Of a stretch of 64,000 nucleotides of DNA, positions 47,162 to 56,623 are shown piece after piece. The stretch comes from Paracoccus alcaliphilus (GTDB lineage Bacteria; Pseudomonadota; Alphaproteobacteria; Rhodobacterales; Rhodobacteraceae): positions 1,808,001 to 1,872,000 of the forward strand of contig NZ_CP067124.1 in assembly GCF_028553725.1 (NCBI RefSeq), in the 5' to 3' direction. Position 1 is the first letter of the stretch, and every line of letters begins with the position of its first letter. Position numbers and translations under genes: made by a program. The notes beneath the pieces were generated by a model. The model was not told the DNA's origin, made no database searches, and worked only from the letters and a program-made list of their open reading frames with translations.

Positions 47162-48376
47162 TCAGTTCGCGGTGAACAGCTTGGCAATCGCCTCATTCAT
47201 CTGCAGGGCGGTGATCTGCCCCAGCAAAGCGCGCTGCATGTTGGCGGGCCAGACGGTGTTGACGAATTCAGGCGTGTTCGAAGATGCGGGCAGCAGATGT
47301 GCAAAGGGCAACGAGGCCTGCGTCGCCTCGACAAAGCGGGGCTCGTGGCCCTGCCATGCCGCGGCGTCGGATTTTGTCACCGGAAGCTGGCCGGTCGCGG
47401 TGTTGAACAGCGCGTTGTTGCCTTCCGTTGACAGGAAGGAAATCCATTTCCACGCTGCTTCCTTGTCCGAAGCGCTCGACAGAACGGCCGTCGATTCATC
47501 GCCAAATGTCGTCCAGCGCCCGCCGCCGCATTCCGGTACCGGCACAGCGGCGACCTTGTCACCCAGCACCTCAACCAGATCGTTCGAGGAACCAACATGG
47601 TGGATGGTCATCGCGGTCACGCCGGTCTTGAATGCGCCGATGATTTCCTGAAACCCGTCATTCGGAGCCGAGGGCGGAAACACCTTGTCCTTCTGGAACA
47701 GGTCGATGACGAATTGCGTGCCCGCGACACCGGCATCCGAGGTCAGGGTATCGTCCAGCGCCACGCCGGTCGCACCAAGCGTGAAGCTGCCCCAGTGTTC
47801 ATGCCCGGATTTGCCGCCACGGAAGCCGAAGCCATAGGTATCGATCTTGCCGTCGTCATTAGTGTCGCGGGTCAGCTTGATCGCCGCATCGCGGAACTCA
47901 TCGCAGGTTTGGGGCGGTGCCAGATCCAGTTCGGCGAACATATCGGCGCGATAATAAAGATACAGCGCGACATACTGGACGGGCAGGTAATATTGCTTGC
48001 CATCTTCGGCGCGGGTCAGATCAAAGAGGTTCGGCAGAATGTCATCCTTGCCATCCCATGCCGCAATCTGGTCGTCCAGCGGTTCCAGCGCCTCCATCTC
48101 CAGCAGACGGGGCAGCGCGAACATCTTCAGCATGGCCGCGTCAGGGGCGTTGCCGCCAACGATCGAGGTATACAGGTTATCGTAATAGCTGTTCCACGGC
48201 ACGTTCATCGCGTCGATCTTGATACCGGGATTTTCGGCCTCGAATTTCGCGACCAGATCACCCATCGGGTTTTCCGGGTTGTCGAAGTGATACCAGAAGC
48301 GCACCGTGCTGTCGGCATTGGCAAGCCCCGGCGCAAGTCCGGCAAGAAGCGCAAGGGCGCTGATCGTTCTTTTCAT
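47162..48376 (-). CDS. Sugar ABC transporter substrate-binding protein
   Basis: A 404-residue periplasmic protein of the UgpB/MalE-like family. The signal peptide MKRTISALALLAGLAPGLAN ends near ADS. The N-lobe has DLVAKFEAENPGIKIDAMNV, and KEAAWKWISFLSTEGNNALF is the usual late block. Ligand is inferred to be an oligouronide or sugar acid from the neighbouring UxaA/UxaB genes. A ribosome site (GGAGAG) precedes ATG 48376. Confidence 0.93.
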   Translation of the reverse strand: MKRTISALALLAGLAPGLANADSTVRFWYHFDNPENPMGDLVAKFEAENPGIKIDAMNVPWNSYYDNLYTSIVGGNAPDAAMLKMFALPRLLEMEALEPLDDQIAAWDGKDDILPNLFDLTRAEDGKQYYLPVQYVALYLYYRADMFAELDLAPPQTCDEFRDAAIKLTRDTNDDGKIDTYGFGFRGGKSGHEHWGSFTLGATGVALDDTLTSDAGVAGTQFVIDLFQKDKVFPPSAPNDGFQEIIGAFKTGVTAMTIHHVGSSNDLVEVLGDKVAAVPVPECGGGRWTTFGDESTAVLSSASDKEAAWKWISFLSTEGNNALFNTATGQLPVTKSDAAAWQGHEPRFVEATQASLPFAHLLPASSNTPEFVNTVWPANMQRALLGQITALQMNEAIAKLFTAN

Positions 48377-48416
48377 GTTCTCTCCTCCCTGAATCGAATT
48401 GATCTTGGTTTCCGCC

Positions 48417-49343
48417 TCAGGTGATGTCGCGAAAGGCGTCACCCGCACGGCGGTAGGCATCGACGGATTGCGGCAGCCAAAGGCTCATTTGCATGAAGCC
48501 GTGGACGACCCCCGCAATCAGGTCAAAACGGTCCTTGCGCCCAAGCGCGTGCAGGCGTGCGGCCAGCCTTTCGCTGTCGGAACACAAGGGGTCGATTTCG
48601 GCGGCGTTCAGATACAACGGCGGCAGGGCCGCCAGCGCCGCATCCGGGGCGTTTGCGGGGGTCAGGCCGGGGTCCGCCAGACGGTCCGCATCGGGTCCGG
48701 TATAGAAATCCCAGTAACGTCGCATCTTGTCGCGCGTCAGGCCGGGGCCTTCGGCAATCGCGCGATAGCTGGGGCTGTCGAAATCAGCGTCGTAAACGCC
48801 ATAGAACAGCAGCCCCGATTGCGGCAGGTCGCGACCGTCCAGCCGCAGCATCATTGCCATGGCCAGATTCGCCCCCGCGCTGTCGCCCGACACCGACCAT
48901 ATCCGGCCCGGCAAGATCCCCTCACGGCCGGCCCAGACCGACAGGCAATCCTCCAGCCCCGCCGGATAGCGATGTTCCGGCGCCAGTCGGTAATCAAAGG
49001 TCACGACGGGCGCGCCCGCCGCCTCGGCCAACCAGCGCGCGGCGCCTTCATGGGTCGCGGCGGAACAATAGCTCCAGCCACCGCCATGGACATACAGAAT
49101 CGCCTGCGCGCCGCTGTCGCCCTGCGGGATATAGACATAGGCGCGGCGACCGTCGGCGGTTTCCACGATCAACTCGCGCGCCATCACCGGGCCGCCACGG
49201 TTCCAGCGACGGTTCGAGGCCTCGGCCAAGGCGCGCCCCTCGGCCGGAGGCAGCAACGTCGGGTCGGGCTGCGGACCGTCCTCGGTCGCAAGACGGTCCA
49301 GAACGGCGCGCATTTCGGTGGCAAGCAGATCGGACGCGCTCAT
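48417..49343 (-). CDS. Alpha/beta-hydrolase of the hormone-sensitive-lipase family
   Basis: A 308-residue esterase. The oxyanion motif HGGGWSY is near residue 85 and the nucleophile Ser is in VSGDSAGANLAMA; Asp and His of the triad fit PLYLNAAEIDPLCSDSERLA and GVVHGFMQ. It lies between the regulator and the binding protein, so it may remove acetyl, methyl or feruloyl esters from imported sugar acids. It overlaps the GntR stop by 4 nt. Confidence 0.87.
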   Translation of the reverse strand: MSASDLLATEMRAVLDRLATEDGPQPDPTLLPPAEGRALAEASNRRWNRGGPVMARELIVETADGRRAYVYIPQGDSGAQAILYVHGGGWSYCSAATHEGAARWLAEAAGAPVVTFDYRLAPEHRYPAGLEDCLSVWAGREGILPGRIWSVSGDSAGANLAMAMMLRLDGRDLPQSGLLFYGVYDADFDSPSYRAIAEGPGLTRDKMRRYWDFYTGPDADRLADPGLTPANAPDAALAALPPLYLNAAEIDPLCSDSERLAARLHALGRKDRFDLIAGVVHGFMQMSLWLPQSVDAYRRAGDAFRDIT

Positions 49344-50029
49344 GATTTCACACGTTCCCCTGCCGCGAAAACTTCCGGGCCAAAATCGACGATGGTGGCA
49401 ATGTGATGCGACAGGGCCTGCGTCAGCCCTTCGGCATCGCGCGCCTCAAGCGATTCCAGGATCGACAAATGACGGTCGGCAGTATCTTGCAGATTGCGGC
49501 TTTCGGGCTCGCTGTTCAGGATCTTGAACCGCTGCGTATGCAGCAGGCAGCGAAACAGCACGGGTTCGACCATAGGGGTCGAGGCAGCTTCGAACAGACG
49601 CAGGTGAAAGCCCCGGTCATGTTCCATCAGCGTATATTCATCGCCCTGCAGGGCGGCCAGACGCATCGATTGCATCAGCGTGTCCAGATCGGACAGTAGG
49701 GTTTCGTCACGCGATTCGATGACCCGTATCGCCGCACGGCATTCGATATCGCGGCGGATGCGCAGCAATTCCTGCGCGTCATCGGGATTGGCGGGGGCAA
49801 CATGGGTGTCGCGGCGGGCACGGCGCGTGACCAGACCATCCTCGGACAGACGCATCAACGCCTCGCGAATCGTGCCCTGCGCGCAGTTGAAGCGCTGTGC
49901 CAGATCCAGTTCGCGCAAGGCAGCACCGGGCGCCAACGTGCCCAGCACGATATCGCGCCGCAGGGCGTGTTCGGCTGTTTCGCTGCGGCTGCGTTGCCGC
50001 CTTGCACCAAGGGTTTCCGCCAGGCTCAT
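49340..50029 (-). CDS. GntR/FadR-family transcriptional regulator
   Basis: A 229-residue regulator: N-terminal winged helix (LRELDLAQRFNCAQGTIREA, LMRLSEDGLVTRRARRDTHV) and C-terminal FCD effector domain with metal-ligand type His residues (DRGFHLRLFEAAS; HHIATIVDF). The start at 50029 is preferred because the alternative upstream start would place coding sequence in the operator array. It probably represses both the minus-strand sugar-acid operon and the divergent ATPase gene. Confidence 0.9.
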   Translation of the reverse strand: MSLAETLGARRQRSRSETAEHALRRDIVLGTLAPGAALRELDLAQRFNCAQGTIREALMRLSEDGLVTRRARRDTHVAPANPDDAQELLRIRRDIECRAAIRVIESRDETLLSDLDTLMQSMRLAALQGDEYTLMEHDRGFHLRLFEAASTPMVEPVLFRCLLHTQRFKILNSEPESRNLQDTADRHLSILESLEARDAEGLTQALSHHIATIVDFGPEVFAAGERVKS

Positions 50030-50063
50030 CACCACTCCATCACGCGCCATCATTCGCGCTTGC

Positions 50064-50111
50064 ATTATTGATAATCACTGTATTATTGATAATGTCAAGA
50101 TTATTGATAAT
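50064..50111. promoter_or_regulatory. Triple operator array for the GntR regulator
   Basis: The 12-bp palindrome ATTATTGATAAT (arms ATTAT/ATAAT) occurs three times, at 50064, 50082 and 50100, exactly 18 bp apart. It lies between the divergent regulator and ATPase genes. Confidence 0.75.
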
Positions 50112-50159
50112 GCCAAGGCGCCAGTGTCTCGAACGGTGGTGCGGTCACGGGAGGGGACG

Positions 50160-51239
50160 ATGGCGCAGATCAGCCTGGACAAGATCTTCAAGCGCTATGG
50201 CGCGGTGCAGACCATTCACGGCGTCGACCTGGATATCGGGGATGGCGAGTTCGTGGCCTTTGTCGGCCCCTCGGGTTGCGGCAAATCGACGATGCTGCGC
50301 ATGATCGCGGGCCTGGAAGAAATCAGCGGCGGCCGCCTGACCATCGGCGACAAGCTGGTCAATGACATCGAACCCAAGGGCCGCGACGTGGCCATGGTGT
50401 TTCAGGATTACGCGCTTTACCCGCATATGACCGTCGCCCAGAATATCGGCTTCGGGCTGAAGATGCGCGGCGAAGCCCCCGCCACCATCGCCGAAAAAGT
50501 CGCCGAGGCCGCACGCATCCTGCAACTGGAAGAACTGCTGGATCGCCGCCCCGGCCAGCTTTCGGGCGGCCAGCGCCAGCGCGTCGCCATGGGCCGTGCC
50601 ATCGTGCGCAAACCCAAGGTGTTCCTGTTTGACGAACCCCTGTCGAACCTCGATGCCAAGCTGCGCGTCGAAATGCGCACCCAGATCAAACGGCTGCACC
50701 GGATGCTGCGGACCACGACGATCTATGTCACCCATGATCAGGTCGAGGCGATGACCCTGGCCGACCGCGTTGTCGTGTTGCGCAAGGGCGAAATCATCCA
50801 GCACGGCAAGCCGCTGGATCTGTATGAGCGGCCAAACTGCCGCTTTGTCGCGGAATTCATCGGCTCGCCCCAGATGAATATCCTGTCAGGCCGGGCGGTG
50901 TCGTCAGATCGCGGCGCGACAGTCGAATTCGACGGCGGCGCGATCACGCTGCCCCGGCTGGACGCACCATCCGGGGCCGCGATCGAAATCGGGCTTCGCC
51001 CCGAACATCTGCAACCCTGCCCCAAGGATCAGGCCGATTTCATCGTCGATGTCGATGTGCTTGAAGAACTGGGCTCGGACACGCTGGCGATCTGTTTTCT
51101 GAACGGGCGCGAGCTGACCGTACGCATCCCGGCCGAGGAAAGCCGGAATACGGGCACTCGCCTGCCCCTGCGCTTCGACCGCAAGCATCTGCATCTGTTC
51201 GACAGCGCCAGCGGCGCCCGGCTGGATTTCGCGGCATGA
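50160..51239 (+). CDS. Sugar ABC transporter ATPase (UgpC/MsmK type)
   Basis: A 359-residue ATPase of CUT1 importers. Walker A GPSGCGKST, signature LSGGQRQRVAMGRA, Walker B VFLFDEPLSNLDAKLR, H-loop YVTHDQVEAMT; the C-terminal third is a regulatory TOBE/MalK-type domain. The start at 50160 sits just before the family's usual first residues (MAQISLDKIFKRYGAV) and 49 bp downstream of the operator array. It faces away from its permeases but is their likely partner. Confidence 0.94.
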   Translation: MAQISLDKIFKRYGAVQTIHGVDLDIGDGEFVAFVGPSGCGKSTMLRMIAGLEEISGGRLTIGDKLVNDIEPKGRDVAMVFQDYALYPHMTVAQNIGFGLKMRGEAPATIAEKVAEAARILQLEELLDRRPGQLSGGQRQRVAMGRAIVRKPKVFLFDEPLSNLDAKLRVEMRTQIKRLHRMLRTTTIYVTHDQVEAMTLADRVVVLRKGEIIQHGKPLDLYERPNCRFVAEFIGSPQMNILSGRAVSSDRGATVEFDGGAITLPRLDAPSGAAIEIGLRPEHLQPCPKDQADFIVDVDVLEELGSDTLAICFLNGRELTVRIPAEESRNTGTRLPLRFDRKHLHLFDSASGARLDFAA

Positions 51240-51544
51240 CCATCCTTTCGGGGTTGCAACCCGGCCCCGTTCTCAGCCCAGTGTAGAAGGCTCGCTGCTG
51301 CGATGAACTGGCCGGCCATGAGAATGCACTTGCGGCAGAGGCGATCCGAAAGCTGGCCAACTGCGGGGCGGCAGGCGAGTTGGCGCAAGCCCACAGCCGC
51401 GATGACGATGCCCAGAACGAGGGGCGAGCCGATCATCGTGACCGCGCCCTTCGCTTTCGGACATTCGCACTTGCGCCGGCGCAGCGGTTCCGTATAGCCG
51501 CCATTCAAGCACAGCGCAGCATTCGCGATTCAAAGCTTTCCAGA
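51240..51544. other. Non-coding stretch with an unidentified ORF fragment
   Basis: About 300 bases after the ATPase gene. A minus-strand frame reads MIGSPLVLGIVIAAVGLRQL among Cys/Arg-rich text, which looks like a membrane segment or IS debris, but I cannot match it to a family. Nothing else is supportable. Confidence 0.3.
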
Positions 51545-52252
51545 TTAAACTGGACAACCCTTCGCTCGCAGGATCGCGTTGAATCGATCCCAATCCAGTT
51601 TCCCCTGAGCGTTCTTCGCAGCGATCATGGCCTCCTTTTCGGCATGCGCTCGGCACAACCGCAGGACCGCCGCGGCATCTGCTGCAGGAATGCAGATGAC
51701 GCCATCCCCACCCCCCAGCATCAGATCGTCTGGCGAAACCGCAAGCCCGGCACATGAGACCGGCACGTTCACCTCGCCCGGTCCTTCCTTGGACGGGCCG
51801 CGCAGCACCGCGCCTTTGGCGTAGGCAGGTATTGCGCCGTCGGACCATTCGGCCACGTCGCGCAGCGCCCCGTCCAGAACGAAGCCGCCCAGCTTTCGCG
51901 CGACAGCGGTGGTCCGCATCAGACCACCGATGACCGCGGTGGACACATCGCCACCGCAGTCGATCACGATGACGTCGCCCGGTTCGGCCATCATCATGGC
52001 CAGGTGGATCATCAGGTTGTCGCCGGGCCGCGTGCGCACCGTTACGGCAGGACCGCACATCACCTTGCTCAGATCATTGTGAAACACACTCAGCCCGACT
52101 GAACCGGTGTGCCGCCCCATCACGTCCCCCGCATGGCAGACGGGGACCGATGCGAATTCGGCGATCAACTCGGCTGAAAGCGCCGAGACACGCGGGTTCA
52201 CGCGGAATCCGGATGGCCAGGCTGGGTAGGTTGAAGATGTCATCTGGTTCAT
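51545..52252 (-). CDS. RraA-like / HMG-CHA aldolase family protein
   Basis: A 235-residue protein of the RraA/MenG-like fold, which includes 4-hydroxy-4-methyl-2-oxoglutarate and 4-carboxy-4-hydroxy-2-oxoadipate aldolases. Conserved blocks: CGPAVTVRTRPGDNLMIHLA, DVIVIDCGGDVSTAVIGGLM, and GGFVLDGALRDVAEW with the Arg-Asp metal/catalytic pair. It starts 1 bp after the broken D-2-hydroxyacid dehydrogenase gene on the same strand, a common pairing in sugar-acid operons. Confidence 0.85.
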   Translation of the reverse strand: MNQMTSSTYPAWPSGFRVNPRVSALSAELIAEFASVPVCHAGDVMGRHTGSVGLSVFHNDLSKVMCGPAVTVRTRPGDNLMIHLAMMMAEPGDVIVIDCGGDVSTAVIGGLMRTTAVARKLGGFVLDGALRDVAEWSDGAIPAYAKGAVLRGPSKEGPGEVNVPVSCAGLAVSPDDLMLGGGDGVICIPAADAAAVLRLCRAHAEKEAMIAAKNAQGKLDWDRFNAILRAKGCPV

Positions 52253-52253
52253 G

Positions 52254-52520
52254 TCACGCGCTCAGCTTGAAAAGGGGATAGGTCGGATCTTCGGAGCGCA
52301 GAACGCGAATCACGTCGGCAGCCGCCGTCACTGCCATGCGCACCCGCGTCTCCTGCACGCTGGTGCCCAGATGGGGCGAAAGGGCGACATTCTCCAGTTT
52401 CAGGAGGGGGTTGTTCGGATCCACCGGCTCGTCCTCGAACACGTCCAGCCCTGCCGCGCCCAGCTTGCCCGTCGTCAGCGCCTCATAAAGCGCCGCTTCA
52501 TCCACGATTCCTCGGGCAGA
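52254..52520 (-). pseudogene. D-2-hydroxyacid dehydrogenase, C-terminal fragment
   Basis: The frame reads ARGIVDEAALYEALTTGKLG, AAGLDVFEDEPVDPNNPLL and SPHLGTSVQETRVRM, the end of the NAD-binding domain of SerA-like dehydrogenases. The first ~230 residues are missing: code is lost at about 52520, where IS1182-type sequence begins. It is truncated by IS insertion plus deletion. Confidence 0.85.
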
Positions 52521-53378
52521 ACGTGCAGCCCATCTGACGGGCCGATATCATGGCATCCGGCGCGAGATCGAACGGCTTCTGGCGATGGAGAAGGCCTTGG
52601 ACGACGCGCCAGATGGCCAGATCTCCCTGACCGATCCCGACGCGCGTACCATGGCAACCCGCGCGCAGCACAGTGGCATGTTGGCTATAATGTTCAAAGT
52701 GTTGTCGACGCCGAGACCCATTTGATCGTCACCCACGAGGTCACGAACCAGGGCCATGACCGGGATTTGCTGACGCGAATGGGAAAGAAAGCGAAGGCTG
52801 TGTTGGCGCGCGATGATCTGCACATTCTTGCCGACAAGGGCTACTTCAGTGCTCACGAGATTTTGGCCTGCCATGAGGCAGGGATTATCGCCACAGTGCC
52901 GCGTTCGGACACATCGGGCAGCAGGGCCAAGGGGCACTTCGTGAAGGCGGACTTCGCTTATGAGCCCGACACCGATATCTATCGCTGCCCGGCGGGACAG
53001 GCCCTGACCCATCGCACCACGACTGAGCAGCAGGGTCTGCAAATGCGGCGCTATTGGACCAATTCCTGCAAGGGATGCTCGCTCAAAGACCGTTGCACCA
53101 CGGGGCACGAGCGCCGGGTCTCACGGTGGGAGCATGAGCACCTTGTCGATGCGTCGAATGCCAGGCGGCGCGGACCAACTGCACCAATGAAGGTTCGTCG
53201 TTCAACCGTCGAGCACCCTTTCGGCACCATCAAAGCATGGATGGGGCACAGTCATTTCCTGACGCGAGGTTTGAAAAATGTGGGCACCGAAATGGCGCTC
53301 AACGTCCTCGCCTACAATATCAAACGCATGATCTCGCTGATTGGGATCGGAGGACTGATGCGCGCGATCCGAGCCTGA
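52520..53378 (+). pseudogene. IS1182-family transposase, 3' part with frameshift
   Basis: The first ~150 bases encode REIERLLAMEKALDDAPDGQ and ISLTDPDARTMATRAQ, then the frame shifts near 52665 to HVGYNVQSVVDAETHLIVTH. The rest runs to the natural end (NVLAYNIKRMISLIGIGGLM) and includes the IS1182-type zinc-like block NSCKGCSLKDRC. The N-terminal ~150-200 residues are missing, so it is not functional. Confidence 0.88.
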
Positions 53379-53559
53379 TCCGACCGCGCCGACGCCAGAT
53401 TTGCTGTCAGAAAGCACGTCTGCAAAGCCGTTTCCCGAAATCCGAAGACGGGGCATGAAAATACGGTGCGATCCATCAAACACCGGAGGTCACCTGTCAC
53501 AGACAAGCGGTTTCCACACAGCCTCCGCCCAGAGCAGCCTTCATTTCATGCTCACATCC

Positions 53560-54130
53560 TCACACAGAACCAGCTTCCGCCAACTCTGCTTCCTTCACAG
53601 CGATCCTGGCCAGTGCCAGCGCTGCATCTCGGTTTGCGGCGGCGGCGATGAAGCGGCCGTTGTGGCAGAAAAGGGCACCCTTGACGCCGGAGGCTTCCTC
53701 CAGTGCCATGCCGGTCAGTCCGGCCCATGAGGCTGGCAGGTCGGCGCGTTGCTCGAAGCCATCCTCGGATTTGCGGATGCCGCCGATCACCCAATCACTG
53801 CCGCGCGGGCTGATGACGAACCACAGGTGATCCGCGCCGGCCTTTACCACGGTAGGGCGGAAGGGCATGCCCATGGGCAGTTCCAGGATGCAGTTGTCGC
53901 CTGCTTTGGCGATGGCCTCAAGGACAATGGCTTCGGCGCGCAGCTTGGCGGCGCTGCGTGCGCTGCGGGCCTCGACGAAGGCGCGGGCGATGGTCAGGGC
54001 GGTCTGGAAGGCGCGATCCTCGGCACCCGACGCAGTGTCGTCGAAGACCGGCTTCAGGCTTTCGATCAGGTCAGGCAGAACCATGCCGGACAGCAACGGC
54101 CCGGCGCTGGCCGCGCTGGCGCAGCCCGGC
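53560..54130 (-). pseudogene. MYG1/UPF0160 exonuclease-like gene, C-terminal fragment
   Basis: The frame reads DNCILELPMGMPFRPTVVKA, WVIGGIRKSEDGFEQRADLP and VKGALFCHNGRFIAAAANRD, matching the C-terminal half of MYG1 proteins. The N-terminal DHH-like half is absent. Code is joined to a plus-strand tniQ fragment near 54130, so any longer open frame there is fortuitous. Confidence 0.72.
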
Positions 54131-55339
54131 AAAGCAGCCGCTCTGGATAGCGAAGCATTACAAACTCTCGTCTCCTGGACCGGAAAGCAGGTTGGCGATT
54201 CCCGGACGGAATGCCGCGGAGAGACCTTCCCCTCGAAGGCTGTACGCAATCCCGTCATGCGCGGCTGCCCGGTTTGCCTGCGTGAAGATGCCCTGAACAA
54301 CAGGAAGAACCCGGCCATCGTCATGGTGATACGGGGCGACTGGCTGCTGCGGGAGGTGGGGATTTGCTGCCGTCACCATTCTCCGCTGATTCCCCTGTGG
54401 GAAAACATCAGGCCTGCTGAGCGGTTCGATAGCGCCGGCCATTTGCGTGATCTGGCACCCCGGATCATCGCGGGCGAGCTTGACCGCCCGCTGCGCGCAC
54501 CTTCGGCATATGATCTCTGGCTCGATCAACGGCTTGAGACGGGCGAGGATTCGTCCTGGCTGGCGGACATGATCTTTTCGTCGCGACAACTATCTGCGGT
54601 CTTTTGGGCGGTGTCCAGCTGCGCGATCTGACTTCGGAACCGACAGAACCGGCAGAACGGCAGTCTGCTGCCCAGGCAGCAGAGCTTGAGGTGCTGGCGC
54701 GAGGGGAAGCTGCCTTTGGGGCTGCTCTCAAGGAACTCGCAGGTGGGACGGAGGGAAGTCAGATCGCGCCCCAGCGGGCGTTCGGGAAGCTCTATGATGC
54801 CTTGAGTACCTATTTGACCGACCCCGGTTTTGAACCGGCTTTCGGGTAGGTGAGATCATCGCGGCCATTCGCAGCGGCAAGCTGCAGATCGGACGTTAAG
54901 ACGACGTCCCTGGCTATAGATCATTCAAGGTCTTGAAAACCGAGATCGACGGGCTGGCCGGTGATCACCCGCATATCCGTCGTCGCGCCGAGACGCTGCC
55001 CAAGGGCCAACTCGCCTCGACCTTTGCCACCGCGATCGGCATCAAATCGAGGGGTTGGTATCCAAGGCTCTTCGAGGCCGGTCATGCCGGTCTTGCTGGG
55101 TGCCCCATCCGGTGACCGGCAAGGCGGTCCTCTATGTGACCGACGCGCATATGGCCGCGTTCCACCGGCGCTTTCTCACCCTGCGGCTGATACGAAAAGA
55201 GTTCGGCTTGCGGCATCACACATGCGTCACTCGGCTGAGGGCCGCTGAGGTGACGCCTTTCGCGCCTGACGGGCAGGATTTTGGCCCGATCTATGAGCGC
55301 AAGGATGTAGAACAGGTGCTGATCGCAGCCCGATCTTAA
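54131..55339 (+). pseudogene. TniQ-family transposition gene, multiply frameshifted
   Basis: Three consecutive frames are needed: first RGCPVCLREDALNNRKNPAI and DWLLREVGICCRHHSPLIPL, with the TniQ zinc-binding CPxC and CxxH residues; second GVQLRDLTSEPTEPAERQSA; third, after a stop and another shift, GWYPRLFEAGHA and FGLRHHTCVTRLRAAEVTPF. The N-terminus is missing. TniQ works with TniA/TniB in Tn5053/Tn402-like elements; no such partners are present. Confidence 0.75.
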
Positions 55340-55485
55340 CCGGCAGGGCAGGCCCTGAACTGTGCGCCAAGTCGGTTGAACTGGCACAGACCACGAATCA
55401 GCCTGCAGGTGCCAAAACACAAAAAACCAACTTTTGTCGAAAAGTCGGTCTTTGAGTGTCAAACGACAATATTCAAGAATTTCAA

Positions 55486-55561
55486 TGGCAGGGGTTGGGG
55501 GACTCGAACCCACGACCCTCGGTTTTGGAGACCGATGCTCTACCAACTGAGCTAAACCCCT
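55486..55561 (-). tRNA. tRNA-Trp (anticodon CCA)
   Basis: A complete cloverleaf on the minus strand: acceptor AGGGGTT/AACCCCT, D-loop AGCTCAGTTGGTAGAGC, anticodon arm CGGTCTCCAAAACCG with CCA, T-arm GTGGGTTCGAGTCCC(AC), discriminator G and encoded CCA. In many alphaproteobacteria secE-nusG follow this gene; here IS and tniQ remnants do. Confidence 0.96.
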
Positions 55562-55660
55562 GCAACCCGGCCCTGATAGGGTTTGCGCCCGGTGTCGTCA
55601 AGCCGGGAAAGGGCGAGTTATCACCCGAGTTATCAGTTTCCCGTTCTGGTCTCGTTCTGT

Positions 55661-55860
55661 TCACTGTCGCTTCTTCCATGTATGTTTCGCCCTCATGATT
55701 TGCCGGTCCACGCCCGCGTATTTGATGATCATCGCCTTTGACGCGTGGTCACCGTAGCTGGCGATCTCGTCGTCGTCGCAGCCCGCCCAAGCCAGCCCCA
55801 TCACCCCGCGATGCCGCATGGCGTGCTGGTGTTCGGCTTCTGTTAGGTCATGTCGACGAC
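55661..55860 (-). pseudogene. Tyrosine integrase C-terminal remnant
   Basis: The minus-strand frame reads HRGVMGLAWAGCDDDEIASY then DHASKAMIIKYAGVDRQIMR and stops at 55661. This matches the end of phage-type integrases: the region after the HxxR motif, and the catalytic-Tyr region (IIKYAG). Only about 60 residues remain. It lies 100 bp from the 5' end of tRNA-Trp, suggesting a former integration. Confidence 0.6.
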
Positions 55861-55918
55861 TTTGCGCACCTTGCGGTTCTTACGCATCGGGAGTAAGGCG
55901 GGTCAGACAACAGTTCGC

Positions 55919-55962
55919 GTTTGGCGTGGCCTCGAACCGGTGGCGGCTCACGCCTCACTCCA
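55919..55962 (-). repeat. 44-bp repeat, copy 2
   Basis: 40 of 44 positions match 39931-39974. It lies between the integrase remnant and IS3 debris. Confidence 0.7.
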
Positions 55963-56055
55963 GAAAATGCCATCCAGAACAAAACGATGATTGGCTGGCT
56001 TGCGCCCATTCGGATGCCGGAGACGCGTCAACCGGCGATCTTCCGGACGAAGATG

Positions 56056-56623
56056 TCATGACGAAAGCCGCATACACCACTGCCAGGTGGAGACATAGGT
56101 GAAATCCGAAACCCGGAGCTGGTTCGGCATCTGCGCAACGAAGTTCCGGTTCGCCTTGTCATCCGGGCAAGGCTGTGCGGCATCGGGGGTGGTCGTGATG
56201 ACCTTCTTTCCCCGGACAACGCCTTGTAGCCCATGACCTTCATCAGGTGCTCGACGGTGCGAGCCGGGTGATGTCGTGGCCGCTGCGGCGCAACGGGTGC
56301 CAGACCTTGCGCGCTCCATATCGGCCACGACTGCCATCGAAGGCCTGTTTGATAGCGGGTATGTCCAGCCGATCCTGCCTCGCACGCTTTGAGGCCAGTG
56401 GCGGATCACGTTCAACAGCCTTGAAGGCATAAAACGTCGATGGTGCGATCCTTGGAACCCGCCAGACCGGCCCGACACCAAAGACACGACGGTGATCGTC
56501 GATGAACGCGATCATTTGCGGAAAGGGGCGGTCAAGCTCCGCCGCCGCGAAATACGCGCTGGCCTTCTTCAGGATCTCGTTGGCTGGCCGAAGTTCCCTG
56601 ACCTCGCGCTCCGGCTGGTTGGC
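56056..56623 (-). pseudogene. IS3-family transposase fragment (third element)
   Basis: The end of orfA is readable (REVRELRPANEILKKASAYF, AAAELDRPF), followed by orfB start pieces MIAFIDDHRRVFGVGPVWRV, RGRYGARKVW and, in another frame, PNQLRVSDFTYVSTWQ with the first catalytic Asp. Frameshifts and loss of the C-terminal catalytic half make it inactive. It is a different subtype from the two IS3 pieces at 39-40.6 kb. Confidence 0.8.

Noticed and set aside
54131..55339. TniQ as a sign of a CRISPR-associated transposon
   Set aside because: No TnsA/B/C, Cas gene or CRISPR array is present in the window and the gene is frameshifted several times. It is a transposon relic.
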